The notes: generated by a model from the sequence alone, not told the origin. A stretch of DNA of 64,000 bases from Aurelia coerulea (GCA_039566865.1 CM076959.1:19762501-19826500), one strand, 5' to 3'; positions 1 through 12,159 are shown, counted from the first letter of the stretch. Numbers and translations are program-made.

Positions 1-6
1 TCGTAC

Positions 7-3000
7 CTTTTCGAAACGAATTTGCTTCTTTTTATCATCACAGCTCTCTGGGATGCTTATTTGTGCATTCATAAAATCATCAGGACCATATGCGCCACAG
101 CATTTCAGCTAAAGGAGATATAACACAAAGAACTCATTAAAGGAAAAGTAACCTTTCTGCGATCCACGGATCTCAGAGGGGTTGATACACCAAAGGTAAC
201 CTTTCAGGGACGCACATTTCAGCTAAAGAAATGCAAAACATAAAAAGCTCATGATAAGATAGGTTGCCTTTTGGTGACCCACGGATTCCATAAAATCTGA
301 ACGCTGTAGTACCATGAAAAATCAAGGAAAAGTAACCTTCCTGCGATACACGGATCTCAGAGGGGTTGCTAACCAAAGGTAACCTTTTAGGGACGCACAT
401 TTCAGCTAAAGAAATGCAACACATAAAAAGCTCATGATAAGACTGGTTAGGTTGCCTTTTTGGCGACCCACGGATTCCATAAAATCCGAACGCTGTAGTA
501 CCATGAAAAATCAAGGAAAGGTAGCCTTTTTGCGATACACGGAAACTATGACTCATTTAACAAAAGGCAACCTTCTTGCGATACACGGAAACTATACCTC
601 ATTTAACAAAAGGCAACCTTCTTGCGATACACGGAAACTATACCTAATTTAACAAAAGGCAACCTTCTTGCGATACACGGAAACTATGACTCATTTAACA
701 AAAGGCAACCTTCTTGCGATACACGGAAACTATGACTCATTTAACAAAAGGCAACCTTCTTGCGATACACGGAAACTATGACTCATTTAACACAAAAGGC
801 AACCTTCTTGCGATACACGGAAACTATGACTCATTTAACAAAAGGCAACCTTTTTGCGATACACGGAAACTATAACTCATTTAACAAAAGGCAACCTTCT
901 TGCGATACACGGAAACTATACCTCATTTAACAAAAGGCAACCTTCTTGCGATACACGGAAACTATGACTCATTTAACAAAAGGCAACCTTCTTGCGATAC
1001 ACGGAAACTATGACTCATTTATGAACAAAAAGGCAACCTTCTTGCGATACACGGAAACTATGACTCATTTAACAAAAGGCAACCTTCTTGCGATACACGG
1101 AAACTATGACTCATTTAACAAAAGGCAACCTTCTTGCGATACACGGAAACTATGACTCATTTAACAAAAGGCAACCTTCTTGCGATACACGGAAACTATG
1201 ACTCATTTAACAAAAGGCAACCTTCTTGCGATACACGGAAACTATGACTCATTTAACAAAAAGGCAACCTTCTTGCGATACACGGAAACTATGACTCATT
1301 TAACAAAAGGCAACCTTCTTGCGATACACGGAAACTATGACTCATTTAACAAAAGGCAACCTTCTTGCGATACACGGAAACTATGACTCATTTAACAAAA
1401 GGCAACCTTCTTGCGATACACGGAAACTATGACTCATTTAACAAAAGGCAACCTTCTTGCGATACACGGAAACTATGACTCATTTAACAAAAGGCAACCT
1501 TCTTGCAATATACAGGCCTCCAACACTTCAGCTAAAAGGCAACATAAAGAATTCACCAAAGAAAAGGTAGCCTTTTTGCGACGCACGTATCATACAGAAA
1601 ATCTGAAAATCATTTGGCCTAAGCGGAAAATCCCCCCTCCAGTAGTTGAACTAATAGTAAAGCAAACTGATGTTAAACTTTAATAAAAGAGAGAAGCAGG
1701 TCAGAGATAGCGATAAACTTTCCTTACCGTCTTTTGAATTTCATCTATTGCTTTCGTTATTGGTTCATGTCCTGCCTTGTTGTACGTTTTCGAAATTGCA
1801 AATGCAAACGATCTGCCGATGTAATATTCTGTCTGAAATACGAATAGAACCCGATGTCAAAACTGAGGAAATATTCTGATCACTTTGAAAAAATTCCATG
1901 AGCTTTGGCTAAAACTATAAGTGTGTGGCATAATATAGCTCTTAGCTATTCTGAATAGAATCAGAATCGAACAATTTTTGCTACATTTTGTAGAATATTC
2001 GAATGTGCACAATAGTGATCGAAGCTCTAACGCCACTCGATCGAACCTCGCATATAAAAATAAAGCTCGATCCAGGCTCTTTTGTGGAATAGCTAAAAGG
2101 TTTATTCCAGCGGTTTATCACACATTTCCCGCGGTTTTCCAGTTGTCTTGTATTATAATACGATACAAGGATGAGTTTTTGCCACCACAGCAACTGATTT
2201 AGGTTTTAGCATTTACGTTAATTTAGGCCTATGTGAGATTTACAATAAACTTAGGTGACATAACAACAATAAAATGCGTTGCACTGAATGATATAAGGCA
2301 AAATTAGAAACTATAGGAAGGTGATAAAACTCATACTAACCGGTTTTTTAATTGCACAAGAAAATATAGAACCCTCGGTCTTATTGTACAGACTTCGCAA
2401 GCTCGGTCTGCACTTTTAAGGCCTCGGGCTTATATTTTCCTGTACAACATAAAACCGGTTAGTATGGGCATAATAATGACTCTTATATCAAAGAACACTA
2501 AAATATTGATATTATTGATATTAAAATAAAGATCTAAGTAGCTACTGACCTTATGTCTGATAGCGAATGCGAAAGTAACACAAGCCACTTGCACGAAAAT
2601 TATCAGTCCAACAAACAAGATATACTATAACAAGAAAGATCATTCTAAGCAATAATCATTTGTGGAAATTTCTGACCAAAAACCCTTCAAATAAAGCATG
2701 ATCTATAAATGTATGACAGTAGTAGTGTGAAATAAGCAAAATAAACTATACATATGTTGTTAGTCGTCTGAAATTTCTGGCAAAACGTCCGAAAATTGTT
2801 CGTCGGATAATATTTTTCCGAAATTAGTTCGTCCGAAATTGTTGGCATCTGTGCACGACGAAGAGGTCTGCAAAGAAATTCTGACATCTTATACCAAAGG
2901 AATCCTTGAAAGAACTACAAATCATTAACTGAAGTACTTACGAACTGTAAATGGTTTCTGTTTTCAGAACAAGCTCCGACGAATCCGAAAAAAGCGACAA

Positions 3001-4205
3001 GAAATACAACCACCCCTGAGGCGATGAGGAAATTGGCGGGCGTTTGCAGGCCTTTGTTGCCCAATACTGTGTCGTAATCTTTGCTCTTGACACGAATCCA
3101 GCTTCCTAATCCAGCCAGCCCCAGGCCACTCAACTAAAAAGCAAAAAATACGTCATCAGACTCAATATTTTGTGCAGCTTTTGCTTCTCTCAACCAATAT
3201 GTCGTTACAGCTACTGAAGCAACAACAACAACAACAGCAACAACAACAACATGAACATGAACATCAATTCAATTCAATGCGGGAAATAAATCGTGAGTAA
3301 GCAGTTTGCCAGTTTTCTTGAGAAAAAACCAATGTCATTGATAAATAAAGGTAAAAATTTGATCAATCAAACACTGTAGGTAATCGATCAAAACAAAGTA
3401 GGGTCTACAGAGGTAAAATGGCCAAGTTTGGGGTAAAATCGATAGAGGGCAACATGTGAATGAATTTCTTTAAAATAACGACTCACAGATTTTCATAACT
3501 GTTTGAACAACCCTTTTCGACGTTGCAAATGCTGATATAGCAGTCTACGACCTGCCGTTGTCCTGTCATCAAAACTATCAATTTTCACCTCCAGCTTACT
3601 CATTTCCCCTTTCAGCCCCTATTCAATTATGCTCTTTTTCAGTTGATTTGAACGTTGATAGCTTGCTTGCCAATATTGCTTCTGGGTTGAGTTACTTATG
3701 TTGAAATTTCAAAGCTGTCACTTTTGCAAAAAAAACCAGAGCTTTTAGGTAAATGGCCTAGCGTAAATGTCAGCAAGAGAGGTACAGTAAGCTGCAGGTG
3801 GAGAAAGGAACCAAATGCCTACGACGTATTACACGCAAACAAACTAGCATGTAATGTCATAATCCTCTGGTTGATATGATGCTGCGCACCTCTTAGGCCC
3901 CTCTTAACCAAATAAAACTTACATTAAGTGATTAAATGTAGCTAAAGTAACTGAAATCATAGCAAGAGAGATGGGACAGAGGCCAGAAATTATGGTAGCC
4001 AGTAGTTATGATGTTCCTAGCAGAAACACGTAAATTCAGGACCTTGTTTCTTTCTCGTGTATCTGCCGGAAGAATATGACATAGAGTAATCTAATATTTT
4101 AACGATGGTTAAAATCGATCATTTTAGGTTACTTATACTCACAAAGAATAAAAGATTTCCAGCTAGCATAAAACACTTTGCAGATCCTCTTCCAAAACTC
4201 CCCAT
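7..4205 (-). CDS. Tetraspanin TSPAN-C, exons 1-5 (3' end outside window)
   Basis: Minus-strand exons: 4143-4205, 2942-3133, 2550-2624, 1728-1832, 7-108. Each has AG/GT borders and all junctions are phase 0. Exon 1 starts MGSFGRGSAKCFMLAG and opens TM1. Exon 2 (64 codons) completes TM1, then carries the small loop (KSKDYDTVLGNKG) and TM2. Exon 3 (25 codons) is TM3. Exon 4 (35 codons) begins the large extracellular loop. Exon 5 opens LKCCGAYG, the diagnostic CCG motif, and has a second cysteine motif, PESC. Exon lengths 63/192/75/105 match paralogues A and B exactly. About 179 residues are visible; the GC-containing exon and TM4/tail lie left of base 1. Tetraspanins are four-pass membrane scaffolds that organise partner proteins at the plasma membrane or endosomes; the partner here is unknown. 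It is divergent from TSPAN-A, with about 1.2 kb between start codons. Confidence 0.88.
138..512. repeat. Two long tandem units (184 and 189 bp) next to TSPAN-C exon 5
   Basis: Units start at about 140 and 324, and the next begins at 513. Each holds a copy of the exon 5 acceptor edge (CATTTCAGCTAAAG on the plus strand, at about 209 and 402) and two or three copies of a core like CCGTGGATCGCAGAAAGGTT (minus strand). They grade into the 46-bp array. Confidence 0.8.
513..1510. repeat. 46-bp minisatellite in TSPAN-C intron 4
   Basis: About 21 near-identical units containing CTTGCGATACACGGAAACTA and TGACTCATTTAACAAAAGGC. Copies vary by only one or two bases (GAC/ACC, an occasional extra A), so the array expanded recently. 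46 is not a multiple of 3, and open frames crossing it are artefacts. Confidence 0.93.
1935..2104. mobile_element. MITE, TAGACC/AGCTATTC family, copy 1
   Basis: Ends are inverted (AGCTATTCTGAATAGAAT ... GGAATAGCTAAAAGGT), and the middle holds CACAATAGTGATCGAAGC and CGCCACTCGATCGAAC. Same family as 57630, 60525, 60724 and 62665. It lies in TSPAN-C intron 3. Confidence 0.7.
2120..2466. mobile_element. About 350-bp repeat ending in a CTAACCGGTTT inverted-repeat module, copy 1
   Basis: Shares CACATTTCCCGCGGTTTTCC, ATAATACGATACAAGGA and the terminal hairpin module (CATACTAACCGGTTT ... AAAACCGGTTAGTATG) with 26103-26413. The inner half of the module pairs GGAAAATATA with TATATTTTCC. Confidence 0.75.
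3217..3266. repeat. CAA/CAG triplet microsatellite
   Basis: AACAACAACAACAACAGCAACAAC followed by CATGAA repeats, in TSPAN-C intron 1. Confidence 0.85.
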
Positions 4206-5346
4206 TTCTAGATTCACTTCTGTCGTTCACACTTAAATCGACGCTTTTTAGAATTACTTTCCAGTAGAATTTCGCAGCCAACTTCCTTCTTCTTTGAATG
4301 TTCCTCAGCACGAGCTTTAGCCTTTCAGTTCCAGTTATTTTGAAGTTAAACTTGAACAGTGAAAGTTCACTCTTTTGCCAGGGAGTAAGATTGCAACATC
4401 AGTTGATAAATCAACACTTTAGAAGTACTGTATTTTTCAAGTAGAACTTCCCAGTCAGATACCTGCCTCTTTCCGCGTTATTCGTTGATCTTCAACAGAT
4501 CTTTTGAGTGCACGGCATTCGAATTCTAGGTTGTTCTTTGCGATACGGAAATCGCTAACGGCTAGCTTCATGAAAGTGAAGTCTACCCTTTTGAAAAATT
4601 GACACCAGTCCAACACACCCCTAGTTTGCAACTCCGCTGAAAAGAGGTGACTTCATGAAAAATTTGTTCACATCGCTACCTTAGACGGGCTTGACATAAA
4701 ACATTTGTTGCTCAAATAATTTACTGACTTCCAAGGGCGGACATTTCCAACCAAATTTCTCGGGTTGGCATTTATTCCTTCTCAGGAAGAAGGGTGTAAA
4801 AAATTCAGTTATACCTTCTGACAATCAATTCTATCCCCTATCAATTCCACTTTTCAGGGCTGTCACCACCCCTGGGTGGTGCTGAAAATTCGTGGTCAAA
4901 CGAGCAAATAGTATTTGCAAAACATTTGAGATCTGCTTACCAAGCTTACCAAGCAACATATTCGTCCGTTTGGCTACCTTGCAAAACATTGTTTGACAAA
5001 CATTTTTGCTTGTGACAAGCAGAAAGTTTTTTGGAACCTTTTCAAAAATATTGCCCAGCGAAATTTGCTTTTCCCACAATATTTGCGACGCGGCGAAACA
5101 GGGACTGCCAAGAATGAATCGAAGTTTGGGAACCGAAACATCCTTTCGAATCAATCTGCTTTAGAAGGGTTTCATTTCGAAGCACATCGATATTCGATTT
5201 CTTTTATTGATATTCGAAAGCATTGATACTATTTTTGTGGACATTAGGCCTAAAGCTGGTTGGCTTGGATTGGAGCCCTTCCTCTGATTTTGCAAATCAA
5301 TTCATGAGCTTCAGTTTGAGAATTCATGAGCTACCAGAGTGGTAAC
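4206..5346. other. Divergent intergenic region between TSPAN-C and TSPAN-A
   Basis: 1.1 kb separating two head-to-head tetraspanins; presumably holds both promoters. I see no clear TATA box, gene or transposon. Short open frames here have no recognisable similarity. Confidence 0.5.
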
Positions 5347-5377
5347 AGAGAATAACAGTGTTTAAAGGAGACTGAAG
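5347..5377 (+). promoter_or_regulatory. 5' leader shared by TSPAN-A and TSPAN-B
   Basis: The sequence AGAATAACAGTGTTTAAA lies just before the A start codon and again at about 15436-15454 before B. It is conserved although most surrounding non-coding DNA has diverged, which suggests a duplicated promoter-proximal or leader element. Confidence 0.45.
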
Positions 5378-6327
5378 ATGGCATGTTGTGGCAAACAATG
5401 TGCGAAGAACATATTGTTGATGGGGAACTTGTTGTTCTTGGTGAGTGAGTAATCCGAAAACTTCAACCCTTGTTTGTTTGTTTGTTTGTTCGTTTGTTTG
5501 TCATCCTATTTTGATTCGGTCTAGCTTCTGAGCATACATGAAACTAATCTAGGTAAGTAACTTTGAACGATCTAAAACTCTGACTGAATTACATTACATA
5601 CGCTAAGATTATCTGCTGTCTACGCCCCCCCCCCTTGCACCCCTTCCCTTGTTTCATAATCAATAACATAAACATAGGCTATTTCTATCTTTCAGTTGGC
5701 TGGAATGGGACTTGTAGCGTCCGGTGCGTACGTTCGGTATACAAGTAAAGATTATAATACAATACTTGGAGATAAAGGAATGCAATCGCCAGCTAATTTC
5801 GTCATTGTCGCAGGGATTTTTGTCTTCTTCTTGGCTTTCCTCGGCTTTTGTGGAGCCTGCACCGAAAACCAATGCTTATTACTTACAGTAAGTTTTTTTC
5901 ATTATCCCACCTTTCCTTGAGTCCCGTTCCTAGGTTGTTCTTTATTAGACTTATGACGATGAGTCTCTCGTTTCCCTGTGCTCTTTGACTTGATGATGGC
6001 ACTTTGGTCAACAGTGGAGCGACAACAACAACAACAATTCAACTCAGTTAGATGAGCGTAACTAGAGGGTCCTTATGTGGTCCTTATGTAGTGAGGCTAG
6101 TTCTTTATCCTATTTGTGTCACTGTGTCACTACATAGCTATCGCAACAACAACAATAACAACAGCAGCAACACTTCTCATATTTTCAATTGAATTGATTT
6201 GCTTGCTCAACTGACCTGAGCTTTTCCTAATAACTATGAGTACGTATGTAATCAGTCTTGAGTTGTTCCCGTTTTTGATTACAAAGTCCACTTTGTAATC
6301 TAAGAAGGGGCTTCGATGTCAGTCAGT

Positions 6328-6359
<32 letters not shown>

Positions 6360-9300
6360 AAGTAAGTAACCCACTTCCGTCACGCTCGTTAAAGCGATTG
6401 ATTAACGTTTTATCTCAGCTAATTGGCACTGAAATAAAGAAAGCGCACATAAAGCGCATACAAGACAGACGTTTCCCGCGATCCTATAGGAACATTTGTC
6501 GTCGGCTTATTTCATGTTAGACAGATTTGACACCTTAAGATGGATAAATCACCAAGATGTTTACCCTGACGCAACAACAAATTTACCCAGAATTGGCACG
6601 TTCTTGACTTCATTAGCAGCTCAATTATGTCAAAACAATCGTTTTCTAGAACGAACGAATCATTAGCCTTATTGATAGTACTCATTATGCAAATAAGTCA
6701 ACTTTAGAGGATGACGTAACCGGCGGCCTGCACAGAGGCTAGCATTCGCAGCATCACCGAAGGTAGAAGGATCCCCTTCCTACACAGCTACAGAAAGTTG
6801 CAGAATCCCAGCAAACAATGGCGCCATTGACAGGGGGAAGGCACGAGATCACACTGAACCAAACCATCTTCATGCATATCATTCTGCACAGAGGTTATCT
6901 TCGTGACTGCTTGTCTCAAATTAGATGCCCGCGAATAGCAACAATTGAAACGTTCTGTTGGGTTCTGCATAAGTAATTTTGCGTTATCGTAAATCTCACA
7001 TGACATCTCATTTGACACAAATACACCAATAGTTTTGTGCACGAACTAAGCAATCTAGGGGTAATGACTTTTGCCCGGGGGGTCTACCTTGGAGAAAAAC
7101 AACGGGGATGTGCCTGCCAGAACAAAATTTTATGACCTTGTCCTGGAATAAAATTCTGAAAACATAATACCTGTCCTGGAATAAGATCGGGAAAATTGAT
7201 GGTTCTCGTGAAAATGATGTTACTAAAAGTACTTCTCGCTAATTGCCAACGCTACTAACATTTTAATTTAATAAGTTCATGAATTGGAGTAACTTTTTAA
7301 ATGATGATCTGATCTGTCCTGGAAAAAGTAGCTCTAAAGGACACACCGGTCCCGGAATTAAGGTGCAAAAGGTATAATCCTGTCCCGGAATTTTCAGCCG
7401 AAAATGACACCCTATTGGCAGGCACATTCCCGGGTGGTTATTGTATTAAGTAGACCCCCCGGGGACTTTTGATTTTTGCGTATCATTCTCGTTTGACATA
7501 AAGACCAAAATATTGCCTTTGATGCGGTTCTTTTTCTTATACAAGGCGCTTGATTTTCCATTGGCAGCAACACTCATCCCTCTGGCTGTAGCTAAAAACA
7601 GCATCTACGATCATTTGGGGTTATGAAGAAATCAATATTCAGATATTCTTAGCTTGTTTAGCTCAGGACAGACTTTGTAATCATCCAAAAGGATCTTATG
7701 TTTAAATTCTGCTGGCGTCATAGATTGATTACATCGTAACGTTGCTGTTGTTGCGATAGCTTGGATAATAATGCCCAAAGAATTAATGCTCTGTGAGTCA
7801 CAACAAGGCTCCCTTTTATCTCCCATGTCCACGAGATTTCTTCATGAGCTAAAATCTTCCAATGATTTTGTATTGTAGTACATCTGTTTGGTTATTCTCA
7901 TTGTTCTTGTCGAAATTGGTTGTGTTGCATTCACATTCATTTATAGACAGCTGGTAAGTGGTTTGTCTCATTCACAATCAAGTGAGATTTGCGATAACGC
8001 AAAATTACTCATGTAAAACCTATCAATTGTTTTTATTCGCGGATATTTTTGCCTTTATTTAGGGCCAACTCCAATCATATGTACTTAGCAATTTCTCACA
8101 GCTTTGGAGAAAGTGCAGAGAAGTGGGATCCGGGGGCACTGGGGGCACGTGCCCCAAAATTTTGCCATTGTAACACAAAAGTGCTCTTGAAGTTTCAGGA
8201 AGTTCTTCTTTAGCTCTTTAAAAATGCCCTTGAAGGTTCATTCCCCCTCAAGTTTTACATGCTTCTCACCTGCAGCCCCGATAAAGTGCTACAGTAGCTA
8301 AGTAAATCGTCGAATAAGCCCCCACGTTTGAATGTCCTAAAATTTGTAAATGAATATAAAAAGAATGTCATAAAAGATGAAAATGAAGTGAAAAAATGTA
8401 TTTTGTTGCCTATATGGTATCGTTCTTGTATTGCTGTAAAGCATTTCATATTTATTGTTTCAGCAGGCTACTTTTGTCATTTTAGCACATGTCTGCAAGC
8501 GATTGAATAGATTCAGTTCATTCATTTTTATTTCAGATGAAACAGTACGTAAAAAACGCTGTTGCCCTCGCAATACAGAAATCATACAAGGCCAAAGGCT
8601 ATGGTCCAGTCACACTCGCTATTGATGCCATTCAGTATAAGGTATGACTTCATACATGAGCTCTAATTCACGATACACCACCACTTGAGCGTCATGACAA
8701 GAGGTTGCGGACTCGATTAGGTCTGCTCTATTTCTGCGATCCCAGCGCTTGGCGCTGAAAAACGCAACTTCATCTTCACCTTTACCTTTTCTATTTTTCT
8801 TCAGATGAAATGTTGTGGTGCAGATGGCGTTAAAGATTATGCGAATTCTGATTGGGTGCTCAATAACAAAAAACAGAATATCACCGTATTTCCAATCAGT
8901 TGTGTTGATCATAGCAAGAAACATAATGGCACCGTATTTCATGTGAAGGTTGGTATTAGAATGATTACTTGAATCCCTTGCTTCTCTGTGCCCATTTATT
9001 CGATATGTCACTCTGCATTAAAGGGGCTCCGTCGCCAAACAGTAAACAAATCCGTCAATTCGCACATGTCATCAATTATCCATTGTTCATCCATTGTTTT
9101 CTGCAGTTTGTTTGGTGGCTGCACGCAAGCCACCAAAATGTGACCGTTAGAAATCCACCTATATCCGATCCGAGCAATCGTAGAAGATATGAATGTTTGG
9201 TTTGTTCCTCAGTGAAGTACAATGATTTATGTCAAAACAGCAACTTTCATTTTGAAAAAAATGCGAAAATCCTGTGTGATACCACCTTTCAAAAAACTGC

Positions 9301-12159
9301 AAAAATCATCGTTTTGTTTACATTTTGGCGACGGAGCCCCTTTAAACAGGGCACCGCACGGGCTGTAGGAAACACTGAATTGGAAATACAATTATTCGTC
9401 GAGTCTTCCTGATATTTTGAGCAGCAATTACAATTTGAGTGCCTCACTCTAGCTTCACTCCATAAGGACCATCAAGGCAGGATCATCTCATTGAGTTGAA
9501 TTGTTGTTGTTGCTCCACTGAGTTGTAGCGTTATCGGTTCAAGCAAAAAGTGAAACTACGACATGAAATCGAGTCTAATTACAATAACTGCGTGTGGCAG
9601 ATTGACGTGGGTCGGGGATTGGAATTACCACTCGATGTATCAGAAACGAAATAATTAACTAGCAAGACTCGAAACGGAAATTTACTTTTAATTCAGGACT
9701 TCCTACAGCCCGTGAACGGAGACTCATAACGTTACTCTGAAAAAGTTGACATATTTAGGCCCTCACTCACAAGATGTTTTGGTGGCAAGCAGCTCAATGT
9801 TGCATACTACACGCTTGCAAATATTTCAATTTTTCGTGCTAACACCGTAATACTGTTGCATGTTCATTCTAGAATTTACGATTTATTGCAGGGGTGTGTT
9901 GACGTAATGAATGCATGGGCTTCGAGTAACTTGCTTATTTGTGGAGGTCTGGCAGCAGGAATTCTATTAATAGAGGTCTGTATTCATTTGGAAACAATTC
10001 ATTTATGTAGGGTGTCCTAAACGGTAATGGCGTCTTAGTCTTGATAAAGTCTTATGAAATGGCCAAACTAGGATACATTGCAAAACGTTTTCGTTCCTGT
10101 TTTTCAAGAATTAATGTATATTTTGATATCATGTTTTCCGTTGGTGTCTTGATTAAGTCCACAGTGGTCTAGCACCCTTTCCGAGAACTGTACGAGATTT
10201 TTTGAAGACAAAAAGACTTGTAGGAATTTTGGCGTATTTCTGTTGTTAAAGGGATTGCAAAGACCAGCAGCCTTTGCCATCGTTTGTTTTTGCTTTGTGA
10301 ATTTCGTACAGTCAGTTATTCTGCAAGCTGTGCAGAATGAGTCACTGATTTCGCGCAAGGCATGTTGGTCTTTGCACTCCCTTTAACAACAGAAAGTTTC
10401 CTTGACTAAAGACAACAGTTTCCTAAAGAGCTATCGTCGCTCAGGGTGGGTCATTTGCGGGCAGGCTGCATGGACTGTTTGAAAATAAAATCTTTCCTAA
10501 GCGGAAAATATTGGACCAACTACCGGGTGTCCCAAAAAAATACTCCTGTTTAAAAACTCACCAAAAATTGTTTATTAAACCTTTGATCAAATTTTCTTTG
10601 TGAGTTGTTTTGTCAAAGACCCAAAAATATTCAGAGGTGATCAAATGTTTGCTTTTGAGACAACAAGGTGGAAACATTTCACGCTAAAAAACCTTATTTT
10701 GAGCTATAGTTTTTTAAGCAAAATCCTCAATCTTGCCCAAGAGTTAGAAATTTCAGATTTTTTATCATCATTGAAGTCTCCAATGATAGTGCGCATTTCT
10801 TTTTGTCATTTATGACCCAATAAAAGCTTTACATGCACAAAGAAATTGATCTGGCAATCATCAGTGCTTTTTCGTAGTATGATTCAAAACCAGGCAGCTC
10901 TAAAAAGAGCTAAATTTGCTAATTTTTAAACCTCTTACCAGATCAGCTATATCTTGGAAAATAATTTGGTCCTGGATCTACTTGACAAAAAAAGAAATAA
11001 AAGATTGGCCATGTAATCAAATTTTGGTGAAATTTCAAACGGGAGTACAGTTTTTGGGACACCCGGTATGATTCCCAGACAATCTGATCTGAAATAACAA
11101 AGTGTTTGGAAAGGAACCCGGGTGGCAATGTCTCCCGGTGGTTGCAGTTCAATAGTAAAGGTACACCACGCTCGTCTAAACCATTTCATAGGATACCCTT
11201 TTCTCTGACTTTCTAGTTGACCAAAGGACCCCTAATCACGGAAAATTTTGAAGGTAACCCCCCTTTAACAGAGCTTCACTGAGCCCTAAAGAAATCTGTA
11301 CGGTTCAAAAACTGGTTCTGAGAGAAAGGTTTGGGATTTTTGCACGTTATTATGATTCACTTTACTGATATCTCTTTGTTGGAAAACAGTAGAATCCCAT
11401 AAAACTTGGGGTATCAAACTTGGGCTAGGTGACCTTTGTTGAAGGGTCACCCTCCCTATGATTGAAAATGAATGAAAAATGAAAAAAAAATGAGTGAAAT
11501 TGACTTTTATTCTAGGGTCCCAAGTCCAGCATGTAACTGTTTTTGGGTTGGGATATTTTCTGAAGAAAAATACCTCGTTTTTTCTGAGATTCTAGGTCCT
11601 AGGATTCTGCTTCAAATATACCCCTTTCTCCGTGAAATTATGGATGAGCGTGGTGTCATGTTTTCATTAACATTGCACCCACCGGGCAATGTCTCTTCAA
11701 ATAAATTTGTTCAGTAATTTTTTTCAGTAATTTATTCTAAGTGGGCTGAAAGGATTTCTAGCTATTGAAAGCTAATTAAGGCCATTAAGGTCCACTATGC
11801 ATGCCACATCCAGGCATAGGACCATTAGTTTAACGGCCCTTCCGAAGTACGGTGAGGTGAGTTGCAGAAGTCAGGCCTCCGAGAGGTCACCCATCCGGAG
11901 TTTGACCTCACTCAACCAAGCTTAACTTCAGTCAACTGGCCGTTCAAGCCGCTCGGCCACCCAGTAATGTCTCAAAGAACTAAGAGTTGGGTTTCTTATC
12001 AAGAGTTTCTTTAAAAATACGTGTTTTGAATCGTTGTCCTTTTTTCCTTAGCTCTTTGCCATCACATTTGCTACAGTGGTTAACAGCAAAGGACAATGCC
12101 AAAGGATAGATGTAGACAGGACCGCCGAGAGGAAGGTTGAGCCCTGGAGCGATTCGTAG
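5378..12159 (+). CDS. Tetraspanin TSPAN-A (seven exons, complete)
   Basis: Exons: 5378-5440, 5696-5887, 7879-7953, 8537-8641, 8805-8948, 9892-9975, 12052-12159; all phase 0, 256 aa with stop at 12157-12159. The start ATG begins MACCGKQCAKNILL, matching paralogue B. TM1 is about residues 12-34, the small loop has SKDYNTILGDKG, TM2 about 55-78, TM3 about 83-106, the large loop about 107-204, TM4 about 205-231. The loop has CCG at 148-150, PISC ending at C178, and GC at 194-195: the four-cysteine pattern. The exon 5 donor (GTTGGT) is weak. The cytoplasmic tail (about 25 aa, ending PWSDS) is longer than B's and has no GYxxPhi sorting motif. It is probably a membrane-domain organiser; ligand unknown. 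Its introns are full of transposon copies, and intron 6 is about 2 kb. Confidence 0.9.
5466..5503. repeat. TTTG microsatellite
   Basis: TTTGTTTGTTTGTTTGTTCG repeats in TSPAN-A intron 1. Confidence 0.85.
6336..6371. repeat. GAAA then GTAA microsatellite
   Basis: AAAGAAAGAAAGAAAG followed by TAAGTAAGTAAG in TSPAN-A intron 2. Confidence 0.85.
7074..7464. mobile_element. Inverted-repeat element with CCCGGGGGGTCTAC ends
   Basis: Left end CCCGGGGGGTCTACCTTGG and right end TAAGTAGACCCCCCGGGG; just inside, GGGATGTGCCTGCCAG pairs with TTGGCAGGCACATTCCC. The middle has degenerate repeats of CCTGTCCTGGAATAA. TSPAN-A intron 2. Confidence 0.75.
8127..8250. mobile_element. Fragment of the GGGGCACGTGCCCC MITE family
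   Basis: GGGGGCACGTGCCCCAAAATTTTGC, AGTGCTCTTGAAG and TTTCAGGAAG match the inverted complement of the elements at 38807 and 46743. The ends are degraded. Confidence 0.6.
8679..8790 (+). mobile_element. tRNA-type SINE, 3' part
   Basis: CCACCACTTGAGCGTCATGA, GCGGACTCGATTAG and GATCCCAGCGCTTGGCGCTG match the SINE at 49526-49702 (other strand). Lies in TSPAN-A intron 4, ending about 15 bases before exon 5, so it supplies part of the acceptor region. Confidence 0.65.
9017..9345. mobile_element. TTAA-flanked MITE (piggyBac-like), GGGGCTCCGTCGCC ends
   Basis: TTAA then AGGGGCTCCGTCGCCAAAC at the left, and TTTGGCGACGGAGCCCCT then TTAA at the right. Near-perfect terminal inverted repeats and TTAA target duplication are the piggyBac signature. 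No transposase inside. TSPAN-A intron 5. Confidence 0.85.
10521..11068. mobile_element. Tc1/mariner-like MITE, TACCGGGTGTCCC ends
   Basis: TACCGGGTGTCCCAAAAAAA at the left mirrors TTTTTGGGACACCCGGTA at the right. TA target site and the CGGGTGTCCC start suggest Tc1/mariner. TSPAN-A intron 6. Confidence 0.8.
11810..11966 (-). mobile_element. SINE with tRNA- and 5S rRNA-like promoter
   Basis: On the minus strand it begins GTGGCCGAGCGGCTTGAACG (tRNA-Leu/Ser-like A box), then GAAGTTAAGCTTGGTT and CCGGATGGGTGACCTCTC, closely like the end of eukaryotic 5S rRNA. It resembles 5S-derived SINEs. TSPAN-A intron 6, just before the last exon. Confidence 0.6.

Noticed and set aside
513..1510. CRISPR array
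   Set aside because: Units are contiguous with no variable spacers, and the context is a eukaryotic intron.
173..1683. Chains of open frames (MRYTETMTHLTKGNLL...) over the 46-bp array
   Set aside because: They come from reading a tandem repeat with no internal stops. The unit is not a multiple of three, the frames shift between copies, and the array lies inside a tetraspanin intron.
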